The translations under genes were made by a program, and so were the position numbers. Shown here piece by piece: positions 9,701 through 18,100 of a stretch of 64,000 bases of DNA (position 1 is its first letter; each line of letters begins with the position of its first letter). The stretch comes from Amycolatopsis echigonensis. GTDB taxonomy: Bacteria; Actinomycetota; Actinomycetes; Mycobacteriales; Pseudonocardiaceae. The stretch lies in contig NZ_JACJHR010000017.1 in NCBI RefSeq assembly GCF_014174495.1, positions 1-64,000 on the forward strand, given 5' to 3'. Below the pieces are notes generated by a model. The model was not told where the DNA came from, did not search any database, and saw only the letters and a list, made by a program, of their open reading frames with translations.

Positions 9701-11813
9701 GCTGGGTCAACCCCTGGCACGAACCCAGCCACCGCGGCAGCTCGCTGAACCGGTTGTTCCGCACCGACAGTGCCGACAGGTGTTTCAGTTCCGCCAATTC
9801 CGCGGGGAGTGCGGTCAGCTTGTTGTCGTCCAAGGTCACGTCGGCCAGAGCGGTCAGCTCCGGAAACCAGCCGGGCAGTTCGCGGAGCTGGTTGCCGCTC
9901 GCGTTGAGTCTTTCGAGGTGGCTCAGGCCGCGGATCCAGGCAGGCAGCGCGCCGAGCCCACAGCCCACAAGGTCGAGCCCCCGCAACGCGGCGAAGTCGC
10001 CGAGCCACTCGGGAACTCCGCTGAACTGGTTGCTCCCCAGGGACAGCTCGCGAAGGTCGGTGAACTCCCGAAGCCAGTCCGGCACTTCCGCGAGCTGGTT
10101 GCCGCGGAAAGAGAGAACGCGAAGGCGGGTGAGCGGAGCGAGCTGGGCGGGCAGCTCGGCCAGCCGGTTGTTGTCCAGCCGCAGCTCGACCAAGCCGGTC
10201 AGCCGGTCGAAAGAGCCGGGCAGGCCGGACAACCGGTTCGAGGAGGCGTTGAGCAGGTGCAAGGACGTGAGCTCGCCGAGCCACTCCGGCAGGGTTTCCA
10301 GCCCGCAGCCGGCGACCCGCAGTTCGGTCAGCTCAGTGCATTCCCGCAGCCACGACGGCACCTCGGACAGAGGCAAGAAGTCCAGGTCCACCCTGGTGAG
10401 CTGAGCGAGATCGCCCAGCCAGTCCGGCAGCTCCGCGAGCCGAGTGCCGGACAGCCGGAGCCACTGCAGGTTTTCCGGCCGGACGACCCCGGCAGGCAGC
10501 TCGCGCAGAGGGTTGTCGTTCAACGACAGGCTTTCGAGGCCGTCGAGAGCGCTCAGAAACTTCGGCAGTCCGGTCAAGCCGCATCCGCCGGCGCCGAGCG
10601 AGCGCAACTCCCTCAAGTCGCCGAGCCAGTCCGGCAGGCCGCGCAACAGGTTGTCGTCCACGTCCAGACGACGAAGCTTTCTCAGGCGACGCATCGACTC
10701 CGGCAGCTCCGTCAGCTGGTTGCCGTCGAGCCACAAGGTTTCCAGCTCGGTCAGGTCGCCGAGCCACTCCGGGAGCGCGGTGAGCAGGTTCCGGTCGAGG
10801 TGCAGGACGGTCAAGCCGGTGCAGTCGCGGACCCATCCGGGCACCTCGGCCAGTCCGCAGTCGCCGGCCGTCAGCTCGGACAGGCCGGTCAGGGTCGCCA
10901 AATGCCCAGGCAGCCCGGTGAACGAGTTCGAGGAGAGCCGCAGTTTTCGGAGGCCGGACGGCAGCTCGGGCAGGTCCCGCAGCCGGTTGTGCGCGACGTC
11001 CAGCAGGGTCAGGTGCTCGAGGCCGCCGATCCAGTCCGGCAGGTCGGCGAGCCGGTTGCCGTCCAGGTCGAGTTCCTCGAGACGGTCCAGCCCGGCGATC
11101 CACTCCGGGACCTCCGTCAGGCGCAGGCGCGCCAGGCCGAGCTTCGTCAGCCCGGTCATCCCGCCCAGCCAGTCCGGCAGGCCGGTCAAGGGGTTGTCGT
11201 GCAGGTGCAGTTCGACGAAGTCCAGGCCGCGCAGGCACTGCGGCACCTCGGTCAGCAAGTTGTCGTAGAGGAACAGCTTCGCCAGTCTGGGGATCTCCCC
11301 GAGCCAGTCCGGGAGGGCTGTCAGCCGGTTGCCGTCCAGGTCGAGCCGGACCAGGTTCGGCAGGCCACGCACCCACTCCGGGACCTCCGTCAACCGGCAG
11401 GCGGCCACGTCCAACGTCTCCAGACTGGCCATCCCGCCGAGCCAGTCCGGTACTCCCGCCAGGCGGTTGCGGTCGAGGAACAGCTCGGTCAGCCGCAGCC
11501 CGGCGAGGGATCGAGGCAGCGCGGCGATCCGGTTCCGGTCCACCGACAGACTGCGGAGGCTAGCCAGCTCGCCGATCCATTCCGGCAGGTTCGCCAGCCT
11601 GTTCTTGCTGACGCTCAGCTCCCGCAGCGGCAAGCCCGCCAGCCATTCCGGCAGCTCCCGCAGGAAGTTCTCGTCCAGCACCAGCTTCTCGAGACCGCCG
11701 ATCTCCGCCACCCGCGGCGGGACCTCCGTCAGGTGCAGGCCCTGCAGATCCAGCGTCGTCTCTCCGGCGGCGAGCACGGCGTCGATGCGGCGATTCGCTT
11801 CCTCGGTCCCCAT
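6729..11813 (-). CDS. Leucine-rich-repeat Roco (Roc-COR) GTPase
   Basis: A 1,694-residue protein. Residues about 20-985 are roughly forty 23-residue leucine-rich repeats of the LPxWLGxLxxLxxLxLxxNxL bacterial type. A Roc GTPase domain follows: Walker A GEGGVGKTS near 1001-1009, then WDFGGQQIYHATHQFFL near 1050. A COR-like dimerisation region (about 1130-1400) and a C-terminal domain with a Cys cluster (CRCEPDC...EIEC) complete it. The G4 motif reads VATHIHGRP near 1111, so the Asp that normally fixes guanine is His. Roco proteins are cytosolic switches that cycle between GTP- and GDP-dependent dimer states; partners are usually unknown in bacteria. Monocistronic, divergent from the GMC/ALDH operon, with no kinase domain. 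Confidence 0.9.
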   Translation of the reverse strand: MGTEEANRRIDAVLAAGETTLDLQGLHLTEVPPRVAEIGGLEKLVLDENFLRELPEWLAGLPLRELSVSKNRLANLPEWIGELASLRSLSVDRNRIAALPRSLAGLRLTELFLDRNRLAGVPDWLGGMASLETLDVAACRLTEVPEWVRGLPNLVRLDLDGNRLTALPDWLGEIPRLAKLFLYDNLLTEVPQCLRGLDFVELHLHDNPLTGLPDWLGGMTGLTKLGLARLRLTEVPEWIAGLDRLEELDLDGNRLADLPDWIGGLEHLTLLDVAHNRLRDLPELPSGLRKLRLSSNSFTGLPGHLATLTGLSELTAGDCGLAEVPGWVRDCTGLTVLHLDRNLLTALPEWLGDLTELETLWLDGNQLTELPESMRRLRKLRRLDVDDNLLRGLPDWLGDLRELRSLGAGGCGLTGLPKFLSALDGLESLSLNDNPLRELPAGVVRPENLQWLRLSGTRLAELPDWLGDLAQLTRVDLDFLPLSEVPSWLRECTELTELRVAGCGLETLPEWLGELTSLHLLNASSNRLSGLPGSFDRLTGLVELRLDNNRLAELPAQLAPLTRLRVLSFRGNQLAEVPDWLREFTDLRELSLGSNQFSGVPEWLGDFAALRGLDLVGCGLGALPAWIRGLSHLERLNASGNQLRELPGWFPELTALADVTLDDNKLTALPAELAELKHLSALSVRNNRFSELPRWLGSCQGLTQLWISGNPLNGLPDPVRELVDLTMLALDDTGTVELPAWLAGFGGLRFLSAAGNALDLTSFDFGELSRLETLFLNRCSLGELPDTVARLRALRRLFLTNNELAAVPEWLASLPCLVSLSLSGNNLASLPENIGDLVCLHWLDASRNYLTDLPESLADLVNLDNLDLSVNQLSSLPARLGKLAGLTRLFLAENALAELPESFGELGSLRNLDLRGNQLVSLPENFSRLDRLTTLLLSDNRLRSLPAALAHLPKLTTLSVSGNPFISPPPEITASGSESVLEFLRERERGSTAQWVSKLLVVGEGGVGKTSLVRALAEDEHDPDEPSTHGLLVRDLELDHPERDVRMRMSTWDFGGQQIYHATHQFFLTNRSLFVLLWNSRLGWEQGKLHYWLDIITARAPESPIVLVATHIHGRPVDLPLAELRAKYPRIVASVHVDNATRDGVGELRDLLARHAAELPLMGSEWPTSWLAAADAVRQTQENHITVGRMWRSMAEAGVTGAEPSRFIARALHELGDILYYPDDPDLQETVVLRPSWVNDYISRVLDSDEVAERHGLLTREHLAALWYDLDKGIRDHFLGMMDKYDLSYRVESNGGGDLSLVVERLQWNPPEYAGQWAAARENAQQIKVIYQLNTMPPGIPTWFIARSHRFSRNVHWRTGALLGHRDGRHLALVSADRQHNTVELTVRGPSPVGFFMVLDEGLNLTLERFPGLDITRRVPCRCEPDCPELFDYENLRARLERTPPKHEIECHRSGEQVSVPELLFGLAPAERDSTRASMERLTRTVEQFGERLEEQSDYHQRMFLRLQRLVQHQQEARCPSVFAVVPAGRRRITGSPYEIHLYCEEPGAWHRLDGDKGVYSVSQPREWFVKLGPHLEHLIRVMKHAAPLAGPVLGVAAGVLNEQLKSDCDLMKELAAQLPKELHRERLLPGADRQEEDLPESHAKTDADFRALKAMLGKLDPDEEWGGLSRYDTPEGLTLYLCPEHLAFYRDPA

Positions 11814-11883
11814 GCGGCCAAGTCAATCAGGTTCGCGCGCGAAGCGTTGCGCGTCCGGCGGGAAAGCTATACCGTTCCTGAAC

Positions 11884-11897
11884 TAGAACAGGTTACA
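11884..11897. promoter_or_regulatory. KstR-like operator upstream of the GMC/ALDH operon
   Basis: TAGAACAGGTTACA fits TnnAACnnGTTnnA, the motif bound by the TetR-family cholesterol regulator KstR in mycobacteria and rhodococci. It is 31 bp before the GMC start and just downstream of a possible -10 element (TATACC, 11868-11873), where a repressor could block transcription. An outer CCTG/CAGG symmetry (11877-11892) overlaps it. Assignment to KstR rather than another TetR protein is inference. Confidence 0.5.
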
Positions 11898-11928
11898 GTT
11901 TCGGCGGTGCGCGGGACGAGGAGCGGAC

Positions 11929-13557
11929 ATGGCAGCCAGGGTGGCCCGGAGCAACGAAGCCGACTACGTGGTCGTCGGGTCGGGCAGCTCGGGGGCTGCC
12001 GTCGCGGGGCGGCTCGCGGAGTCCGGGGCCAGCGTGATCGTGCTCGAGGCGGGCAAGAGCGACAACCAGCTGCTGTTGCGCAAGCCGGGGCTCGTGGCCC
12101 CGTTGCACGCCGTGCCCCAGCTGAAGAAGATGAGCGACTGGGGGTTCTACTCAGTCCCGCAGAAACATGTTCTCGATCGGCGCATGCCGGTGCCGCGCGG
12201 GAAGGTGCTCGGCGGCTCCAGTTCGGTCAACGGGATGGTCTACGTCCGCGGCAACCGGGCGAATTTCGACTCCTGGGCGGCCGAGGGCAACACCGGCTGG
12301 GACGCCGACAGCGTCAACGCCGCGTACAAGCGCATGGAGGACTTCGAGGACGGCGAGAACGCGTTTCGCGGTGCCGGCGGGCCGATCAAGATCACCCGCA
12401 ACAAGATCCCGCAGGAAGGCACGCTGCAGTTCCTCGACGCGACGGCCGACGCGATCGGCTGCGACATCATCGACGACTACAACGGCGAGTCGCAGGAAGG
12501 CGTCAGCCGGATGCAGCAGAACGCCGCCGACGGCCTGCGCTACAGCGCCTCGCGCGGTTACCTGCACCACTTGGCGCCCCGGACGCTCGAGATCCAGTCC
12601 CGCGTGTTCGTGCGAAAGGTGGTGATCGAGAACGGCCGCGCGACCGGCGTCGAGGTGACCGACGCCAACGGCACGCGCCGCACAGTCCGGGCGGGCAAGG
12701 AGGTCATCCTCTCCGCCGGGTTCGTCGGGTCGCCGCAGCTGCTGATGCTGTCCGGCATCGGGCACGCCGAGCACCTCAAGGAACACGGCATCGAGGTGCT
12801 CGCCGATCTGCCGGTCGGCGACAACCTGCACGACCACATGTTCCACGCGCTCACGTTCCAGGTGTCGTCGTGCAAGAACAAGGGCACCGCACCGTATTTC
12901 GCCCGCGGGATGGCGCGCGAACTGCTCAAGCCGGGTTCGACGTTCCTCGCGAACTCAGTGTTCGAGGCGCTCGCGTTCCTCAAAACGTCGCAGGCCTCGG
13001 AAGTGCCGGACCTGCAGCTGCACCTGCTGCCCTGGGCGTACGTGTCGCCGAACCAGGACGCGCCGATCCGCCATCCGGTCGACAAGCGGCCGGCGCTGAC
13101 CGTGCTCACCACGCTGATCTACCCGAAGAGCCGCGGCACGATCCGGCTCGCCTCGGCCGATCCGACCGCCGCGCCGCTGATCGACCCCCAGTACCTCTCC
13201 GACCCGTCCGACCTCGAAGTGCTCGGCGAGGGGTCGGAGATGGTGCGGGAGATCTTCGCGTCGAAGGCGTTCAAGGGCTCGATCAACGAGGAGATCCACC
13301 CGGGCACGCACCTGCGCGGCCAGGAACTGCGCGACGCGATCCTCAACCGCGCGACGTCGGTGTACCACGGCGTCGGCACCTGCCGGATGGGCGTCGACGA
13401 CCTGGCTGTCGTCGGGCCGGACCTCAAGGTGCGCGGCGTGGACGGGCTGCGGGTGTGCGACGCCTCGATCATGCCGTCGATCACCGGCGGCAACACCAAC
13501 GCGCCCTGCATCATGATCGGCGAAATGGGCGCGCAGCTGGTTCTTTCCGGCAACTGA
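11929..13557 (+). CDS. GMC-family FAD-dependent alcohol/sterol oxidoreductase
   Basis: A 542-residue glucose-methanol-choline oxidoreductase that oxidises an alcohol to an aldehyde with FAD. The dinucleotide fold YVVVGSGSSGAAVAGRLAE is N-terminal, the GMC signature PRGKVLGGSSSVNGMVYVRG lies near residues 88-107, and ILSAGFVGSPQLLMLSGIG near 262-280. The catalytic pair is His 480 (VYHGVGTCRMG) and Asn 524 (GGNTNAPC), at the 44-residue spacing seen in choline oxidase. The aldehyde dehydrogenase gene follows 15 bp later, so the pair probably converts an alcohol to an acid. A KstR-like site upstream hints at a steroid or related lipid substrate. Confidence 0.92.
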   Translation: MAARVARSNEADYVVVGSGSSGAAVAGRLAESGASVIVLEAGKSDNQLLLRKPGLVAPLHAVPQLKKMSDWGFYSVPQKHVLDRRMPVPRGKVLGGSSSVNGMVYVRGNRANFDSWAAEGNTGWDADSVNAAYKRMEDFEDGENAFRGAGGPIKITRNKIPQEGTLQFLDATADAIGCDIIDDYNGESQEGVSRMQQNAADGLRYSASRGYLHHLAPRTLEIQSRVFVRKVVIENGRATGVEVTDANGTRRTVRAGKEVILSAGFVGSPQLLMLSGIGHAEHLKEHGIEVLADLPVGDNLHDHMFHALTFQVSSCKNKGTAPYFARGMARELLKPGSTFLANSVFEALAFLKTSQASEVPDLQLHLLPWAYVSPNQDAPIRHPVDKRPALTVLTTLIYPKSRGTIRLASADPTAAPLIDPQYLSDPSDLEVLGEGSEMVREIFASKAFKGSINEEIHPGTHLRGQELRDAILNRATSVYHGVGTCRMGVDDLAVVGPDLKVRGVDGLRVCDASIMPSITGGNTNAPCIMIGEMGAQLVLSGN

Positions 13558-13572
13558 CGGGAGCGGAAGACC

Positions 13573-15147
13573 ATGACCCTCACCCCGGTCCGGCCCACCC
13601 GGCCGGCTTCGGCGACCGACGAATTCCTCCGCCAGCTCGTCGCGCGCGTGCCGGGTTCGGGCGGCGCGGTGTGGCCGCTCACCGAGGTCTACACCGGCGA
13701 CGTCCTGGTGGACCTGCCGCAGTCGACGCCGTCGGACATCGAACAGGCGTTCGCCGCCGCTCGGGCCGCGCAGGCGAAATGGGCCGCGACGCCGCTCAAA
13801 CAACGCCTCGCGGTGTTCCGTCGCGCGCATTCGCTTTTCCTCGACCGCGCGCGCACGGTCGCCGACCTGATCCAGGTCGAAAGCGGCAAAAATCGCCGGA
13901 TGGCGATCGAGGAAACGTGCGATCCGCCGATGATCATGAGCCACTATCTGCGGCGGGCCCCGAAATTGCTGGCCGCGACCCGGCGCGGCGGACCGGTGCC
14001 GCTCGTGTCGTCGTCGACCGAGATCCGGGTTCCCAAGGGCGTGGTCGGGATCATCGCGCCGTGGAATTTCCCGTTCGCCACCGGGGTTTCCGACGCCATT
14101 CCGGCGTTGATGGCGGGCAATGCGGTGGTGTTGAAGCCGGACAACAAAACCGCGTTGTCACCGCTGTACGGCGTGCGGCTGCTCGAAGAAGCCGGGTTGC
14201 CGAAGGGCCTGTTCCAGGTCGTGTGCGGCGAGGGCCCGGACGTCGGCCCGACGCTCATCGACCAGGCCAACTACGTGATGTTCACCGGCTCGACCGCCAC
14301 CGGGAAGGTGATCGGCGAGCGAGCGGGCCGGAACCTGATCGGCTGCTGTCTCGAACTCGGCGGCAAGAACCCGATGATCGTGCTCCCGGACGCCGATTTC
14401 GCCGACGTGGTTCCGGGCGCGGTGTTCGGCGCGTTCGGCAACACCGGGCAGATCTGCATGCACATCGAGCGGATCTACCTGCCGGAGTCGCGTTACGAGG
14501 AATTCAAGGAAGCCTTTGTGGCCAAGGCTTCCTCGCTGGATGTGCGGGCGGCTTACGATTTCGGTCCGGAAATGGGTTCGCTGGTTTCAGTGGACCACAT
14601 GAACCGGGTCAAGTCCCATGTGGACGACGCGGTCGAGAAGGGCGCCACCGTCCTGTGCGGCGGGCGTCCCCGGCCGGACTTGGGGCCAGCGTTCTTCGAG
14701 CCGACCGTTCTGGAAGGCGTCACGAAAGACATGCTCTGCGGAGTCACGGAAACGTTCGGCCCGGTGGTGGCCTTGCACCGGTACCGGACGGTCGACGAGG
14801 CTGTCGAGCTGGCGAATGACACTGACTACGGGTTGAACGCTTCGGTGTGGGGCAAGGACCTCCGCGCGGCGTCCGCGGTGGCCGCCCGGCTGGAGACGGG
14901 CAACGTCAACGTGAACGACAGCCTGGCGACCGCGTACGCCGCCAAGGGAACTCCGTCCGGTGGCGTGAAAACCTCGGGAGTGGGCGCCCGGCACGGGGAT
15001 CAGGGACTGCTGAAGTACACGGACGTGCAGAACCTGGCGGTGCTGAAGAAGCCGGTGATGAGCCCGCGACCGGGACAGAAGTACGAGAAGTACGTGGAAG
15101 GAATGCTGTCCGGACTGAAAATGATGCGTCGGCTCAGGATCCGGTAG
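13573..15147 (+). CDS. Aldehyde dehydrogenase, GabD2-like
   Basis: A 524-residue NAD(P)-dependent aldehyde dehydrogenase. It shows the Rossmann/active-site order: PWNFPFATGVSDAIPAL (about 160-176), FTGSTATGKVIGE (about 237-249), the general base Glu 261 in LELGGKNP, and the nucleophile Cys 295 in NTGQICMHIERIYLP. The closest pattern I recognise is mycobacterial GabD2 (succinate-semialdehyde dehydrogenase), including YDFGPEMGSL and TETFGPVV. It is the second gene of the operon and should oxidise the aldehyde made by the GMC enzyme. Its stop is 4 bp from the converging helicase stop. The true substrate is uncertain. Confidence 0.9.
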   Translation: MTLTPVRPTRPASATDEFLRQLVARVPGSGGAVWPLTEVYTGDVLVDLPQSTPSDIEQAFAAARAAQAKWAATPLKQRLAVFRRAHSLFLDRARTVADLIQVESGKNRRMAIEETCDPPMIMSHYLRRAPKLLAATRRGGPVPLVSSSTEIRVPKGVVGIIAPWNFPFATGVSDAIPALMAGNAVVLKPDNKTALSPLYGVRLLEEAGLPKGLFQVVCGEGPDVGPTLIDQANYVMFTGSTATGKVIGERAGRNLIGCCLELGGKNPMIVLPDADFADVVPGAVFGAFGNTGQICMHIERIYLPESRYEEFKEAFVAKASSLDVRAAYDFGPEMGSLVSVDHMNRVKSHVDDAVEKGATVLCGGRPRPDLGPAFFEPTVLEGVTKDMLCGVTETFGPVVALHRYRTVDEAVELANDTDYGLNASVWGKDLRAASAVAARLETGNVNVNDSLATAYAAKGTPSGGVKTSGVGARHGDQGLLKYTDVQNLAVLKKPVMSPRPGQKYEKYVEGMLSGLKMMRRLRIR

Positions 15148-15151
15148 CCGA

Positions 15152-18100
15152 TCATCGTTCGAAGTCCGGTATCCGGTCGGCGAGCACGCTGAAGTACGGC
15201 TGGGTCCGCCAGTTCTGCCGGTTGCCGATCACATACAGCCGGCGCTTCGCCCGCGAAACGGCGACGTTGAGCAGGTTCGGTTTCTCCGCGGCCCATTCCC
15301 GTGCCCGCTCCCGGTGGTCCGGAGTGCCGAGCACGAGAATCACCACGTCGGATTCCTTGCCCTGCATAGTGTGCACAGTGCCGACGTTCGTCCCGGCGAA
15401 CTCCTCCCCCAGCACGTTCCGGCCGATCCTGCGCGAACCGCGCACGACCGCTCGGAAGGGGCTGACCACCCGGATGTCCTGAGCCCGGACGCCGTCCCGC
15501 CGGAGCTGCCGGAGCAGGTCCGCCAGCGCCTCGCCTTCGGCAGGCAGCCAATGCTCGTCCGAGGCGCCAGAGGGCACATGGATCCAGCCGTTCCGCCCCG
15601 GGAAAACGCCGTCGTGGCGCGTCCCGTACACCATCAGGGTCCCGCCGTAGGCGATGTCGTTCGAGATCTCGAACATCGGCCGGTCGCACCGCCGGTGCAC
15701 TCGCAGCGGCGCTCCCACCCAGGCGGTACCGCTGCCGTCCGAGTCCGCCAGTTCGGTGCCGTACCGCGCCATCCGGTCCGCGATCTGCTGCGCCGAGGCA
15801 GCGTCCGGCAACCACTGCGCGTCCACCTGGCAATAGCGGCGAAGGACCTCCTGCGCGGACGAAGGCAGCGACACGATCGGCTCGAGCTGCCGTGGATCAC
15901 CCACGATCACCGAACGCCGGGCCCGCCAGATCCCGCCGACGACTTCCTGCGGAGTCGCCTGCCCCGCCTCGTCGATGAACAACCAGCCCAGGGATTCCCG
16001 GCCGAGTCCCGCGAACAACCGCGGCAGGGACGAGAAGGTGGTGGACACGACCGGCACGACCAGGAACAACGCCTGCCACGCCGCGAGCAGAACTGCGGGC
16101 TCAGGCTTGACCCGGCCCGTCAGGTACGCCTCCATCACGGCCAGGTTGTCGCGCAGCCGCGGTTCAGCGCCGAGCACGAACCTTTTGTGCAGCCGCAGCG
16201 CTTCGAGAAACAGGCGGTTGCGCGCCGCGGTGAACTCCGTGTCGGCCCAAGGCGCGCAGCGCTGGAACTCGGAGTCGCTGTCGAAATCCAGGCGAAAAGG
16301 CACATTCCCCGGCCAGCGCCGGCGGCCTTCCTCGATGCGCGCGCAAACGTCGGCGAACGTCCGTTCAGCCGCGTCCCTCACCTGCACCGCCTGTTGCCAG
16401 GTCGCGGTGGCTGCAGCCAGCTCCGCTTGCCAGCTGGCCGCGGTCTGGTGCGCCCGCTCGCACGTCAGTTTCGCTGCCGCGCGGCGGTGCCGAAGCTCGG
16501 CAGCGACGCTCGCCCACTCGCGGCCCGCCCTGAACCAGGTGGAGAGCTGGATCCAGAATCCAGGACGGCTGAGCGCGTGGTGCTTGGACTCCGCGTCCTC
16601 GTCGGCGAACGTCTTCCGGGCTTGCATCAGCGCCCGTTCCGCGGCGGTGGCTTGGCCTCGCGCGTGCTCGGCTCGGCGAGCCGCCGCGACGACCTGGTCA
16701 GCCGCCGCGTCGCGGGCAACCCGGCAGCCGGGATGCGCGGCCACGGCATCAGCGACGCCCTGTCGTTCCGCTGCGAGCCGCCGGACGTCCGCCAGAGCGT
16801 CTTTGAACCGCTTGACCGCACGAGCCCAGTCCGCGGCCGTTTCGGGTTTCCGTTGCGCCTGCTGGAGGATGTGCAGCATTCCGGAGGGCTTCTTCTTCGC
16901 CTGTTCGGGCGATCCGTCCTTCTCAGCCGGTTCCGCTCGGCTCTGGCCGTCGCCCCACCAGAACCTGCTCGCGAAGCGACTCCGCTTCTTCATGCTGCCG
17001 AGCGTCGCGGCCATCAGCCCCCAAGCCGGTGCGTCGAGGACGTGCGACGCGAGTTCGGTGAAGTAGTCCGCGTCGAGTGCTTCGGCCGCGGCCCCGCCCA
17101 CTGCATTGACCCCGGGAATTTCCGCGGTGACGTTCTCCGCCGCTCCGTTGTTCGCGGTGGCGAGCACCACCTCGAACCCGGTCAGTTCAGGCCGGGGGCG
17201 GTACACGTGAGCGGTGTGTTTCGCACTCAGTGCGACGCTGCCGATCTGCCCGGCGAAGGCGTCGACCGGGTGGTGCAGGGCGGCGAGCCGTTCGGCCCGC
17301 CGGACGAGGACACCCGCGAGCACGTCGCGCAGCATCGTCGTCTTCCCAGTTCCCGGCGGGCCGTTCACCGCGAACAGCCCGCTGCCGTCGGCGAGGTCGG
17401 CGAAGATCCGGTCGACCGCGAACTGCTGGCTCAGCACCAAGGGTTTTCCGACGTCGGTCGGCCACCGGCCGACCGGGATACTGCCGGGCGCCACGCCCGC
17501 CACGACCGCGTCCGGGCTGTGCCGCACGTCGACCCGGTCCGCGACGGGAACACTGCGCGGCGCGGTCAGGTACTGCAAGAGACCGGGCCCCGCGTTCCCG
17601 TTCCGGAGCTCTTGTTCGATCCTGCCCAGATCCTTCGCGATAAAGCTGTTGAGGAAATTCTGCTCGCCCGCCTCGGCCGACTCGCGCACCGGCACCAAGG
17701 CGCACTTCACGCGGACCCCGGACGGCCGCAACGCGCCGAGACCGAGCTCGTTTGCCAGCGAAGCCACCAGCCGGTGCACATCGCCCGCGGTGAGACGCGG
17801 CCAGCCGACCGTCTCTTCCAGGTCCGTCTGCTCAGGCACCGAGCCGGACGGACGCGTCTCCGGAGTCCTCTCTCGCTTGCGCGGGGTCAGCAGCTTTTCC
17901 GCGAACGCGCCGGCGACGCTGCCGGCGATCCCGCCGACCACCGGGCCGGCGACCGAGGTCACTGCCGCTGCGGCCACAGTCGTCACCGCGGTCCCGGCCG
18001 ATTTCGCACCCGCTTTGAGCGCCTCGGCCGCGGCGTTCTTGACCTGGTCGCCGGCGGCCTGCGCTACCCTGCTCGCCATCGATTCGCCCGGCTCGGCGGA

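Noticed and set aside
8622..14819. A plus-strand open frame of more than 2,000 codons across the Roco gene and GMC operon
   Set aside because: It is antisense to the LRR gene and then out of frame with the GMC and aldehyde dehydrogenase genes. Its Arg/Gln/Gly-rich repetitive translation is the mirror of the leucine-rich repeats in high-GC DNA, not a protein.
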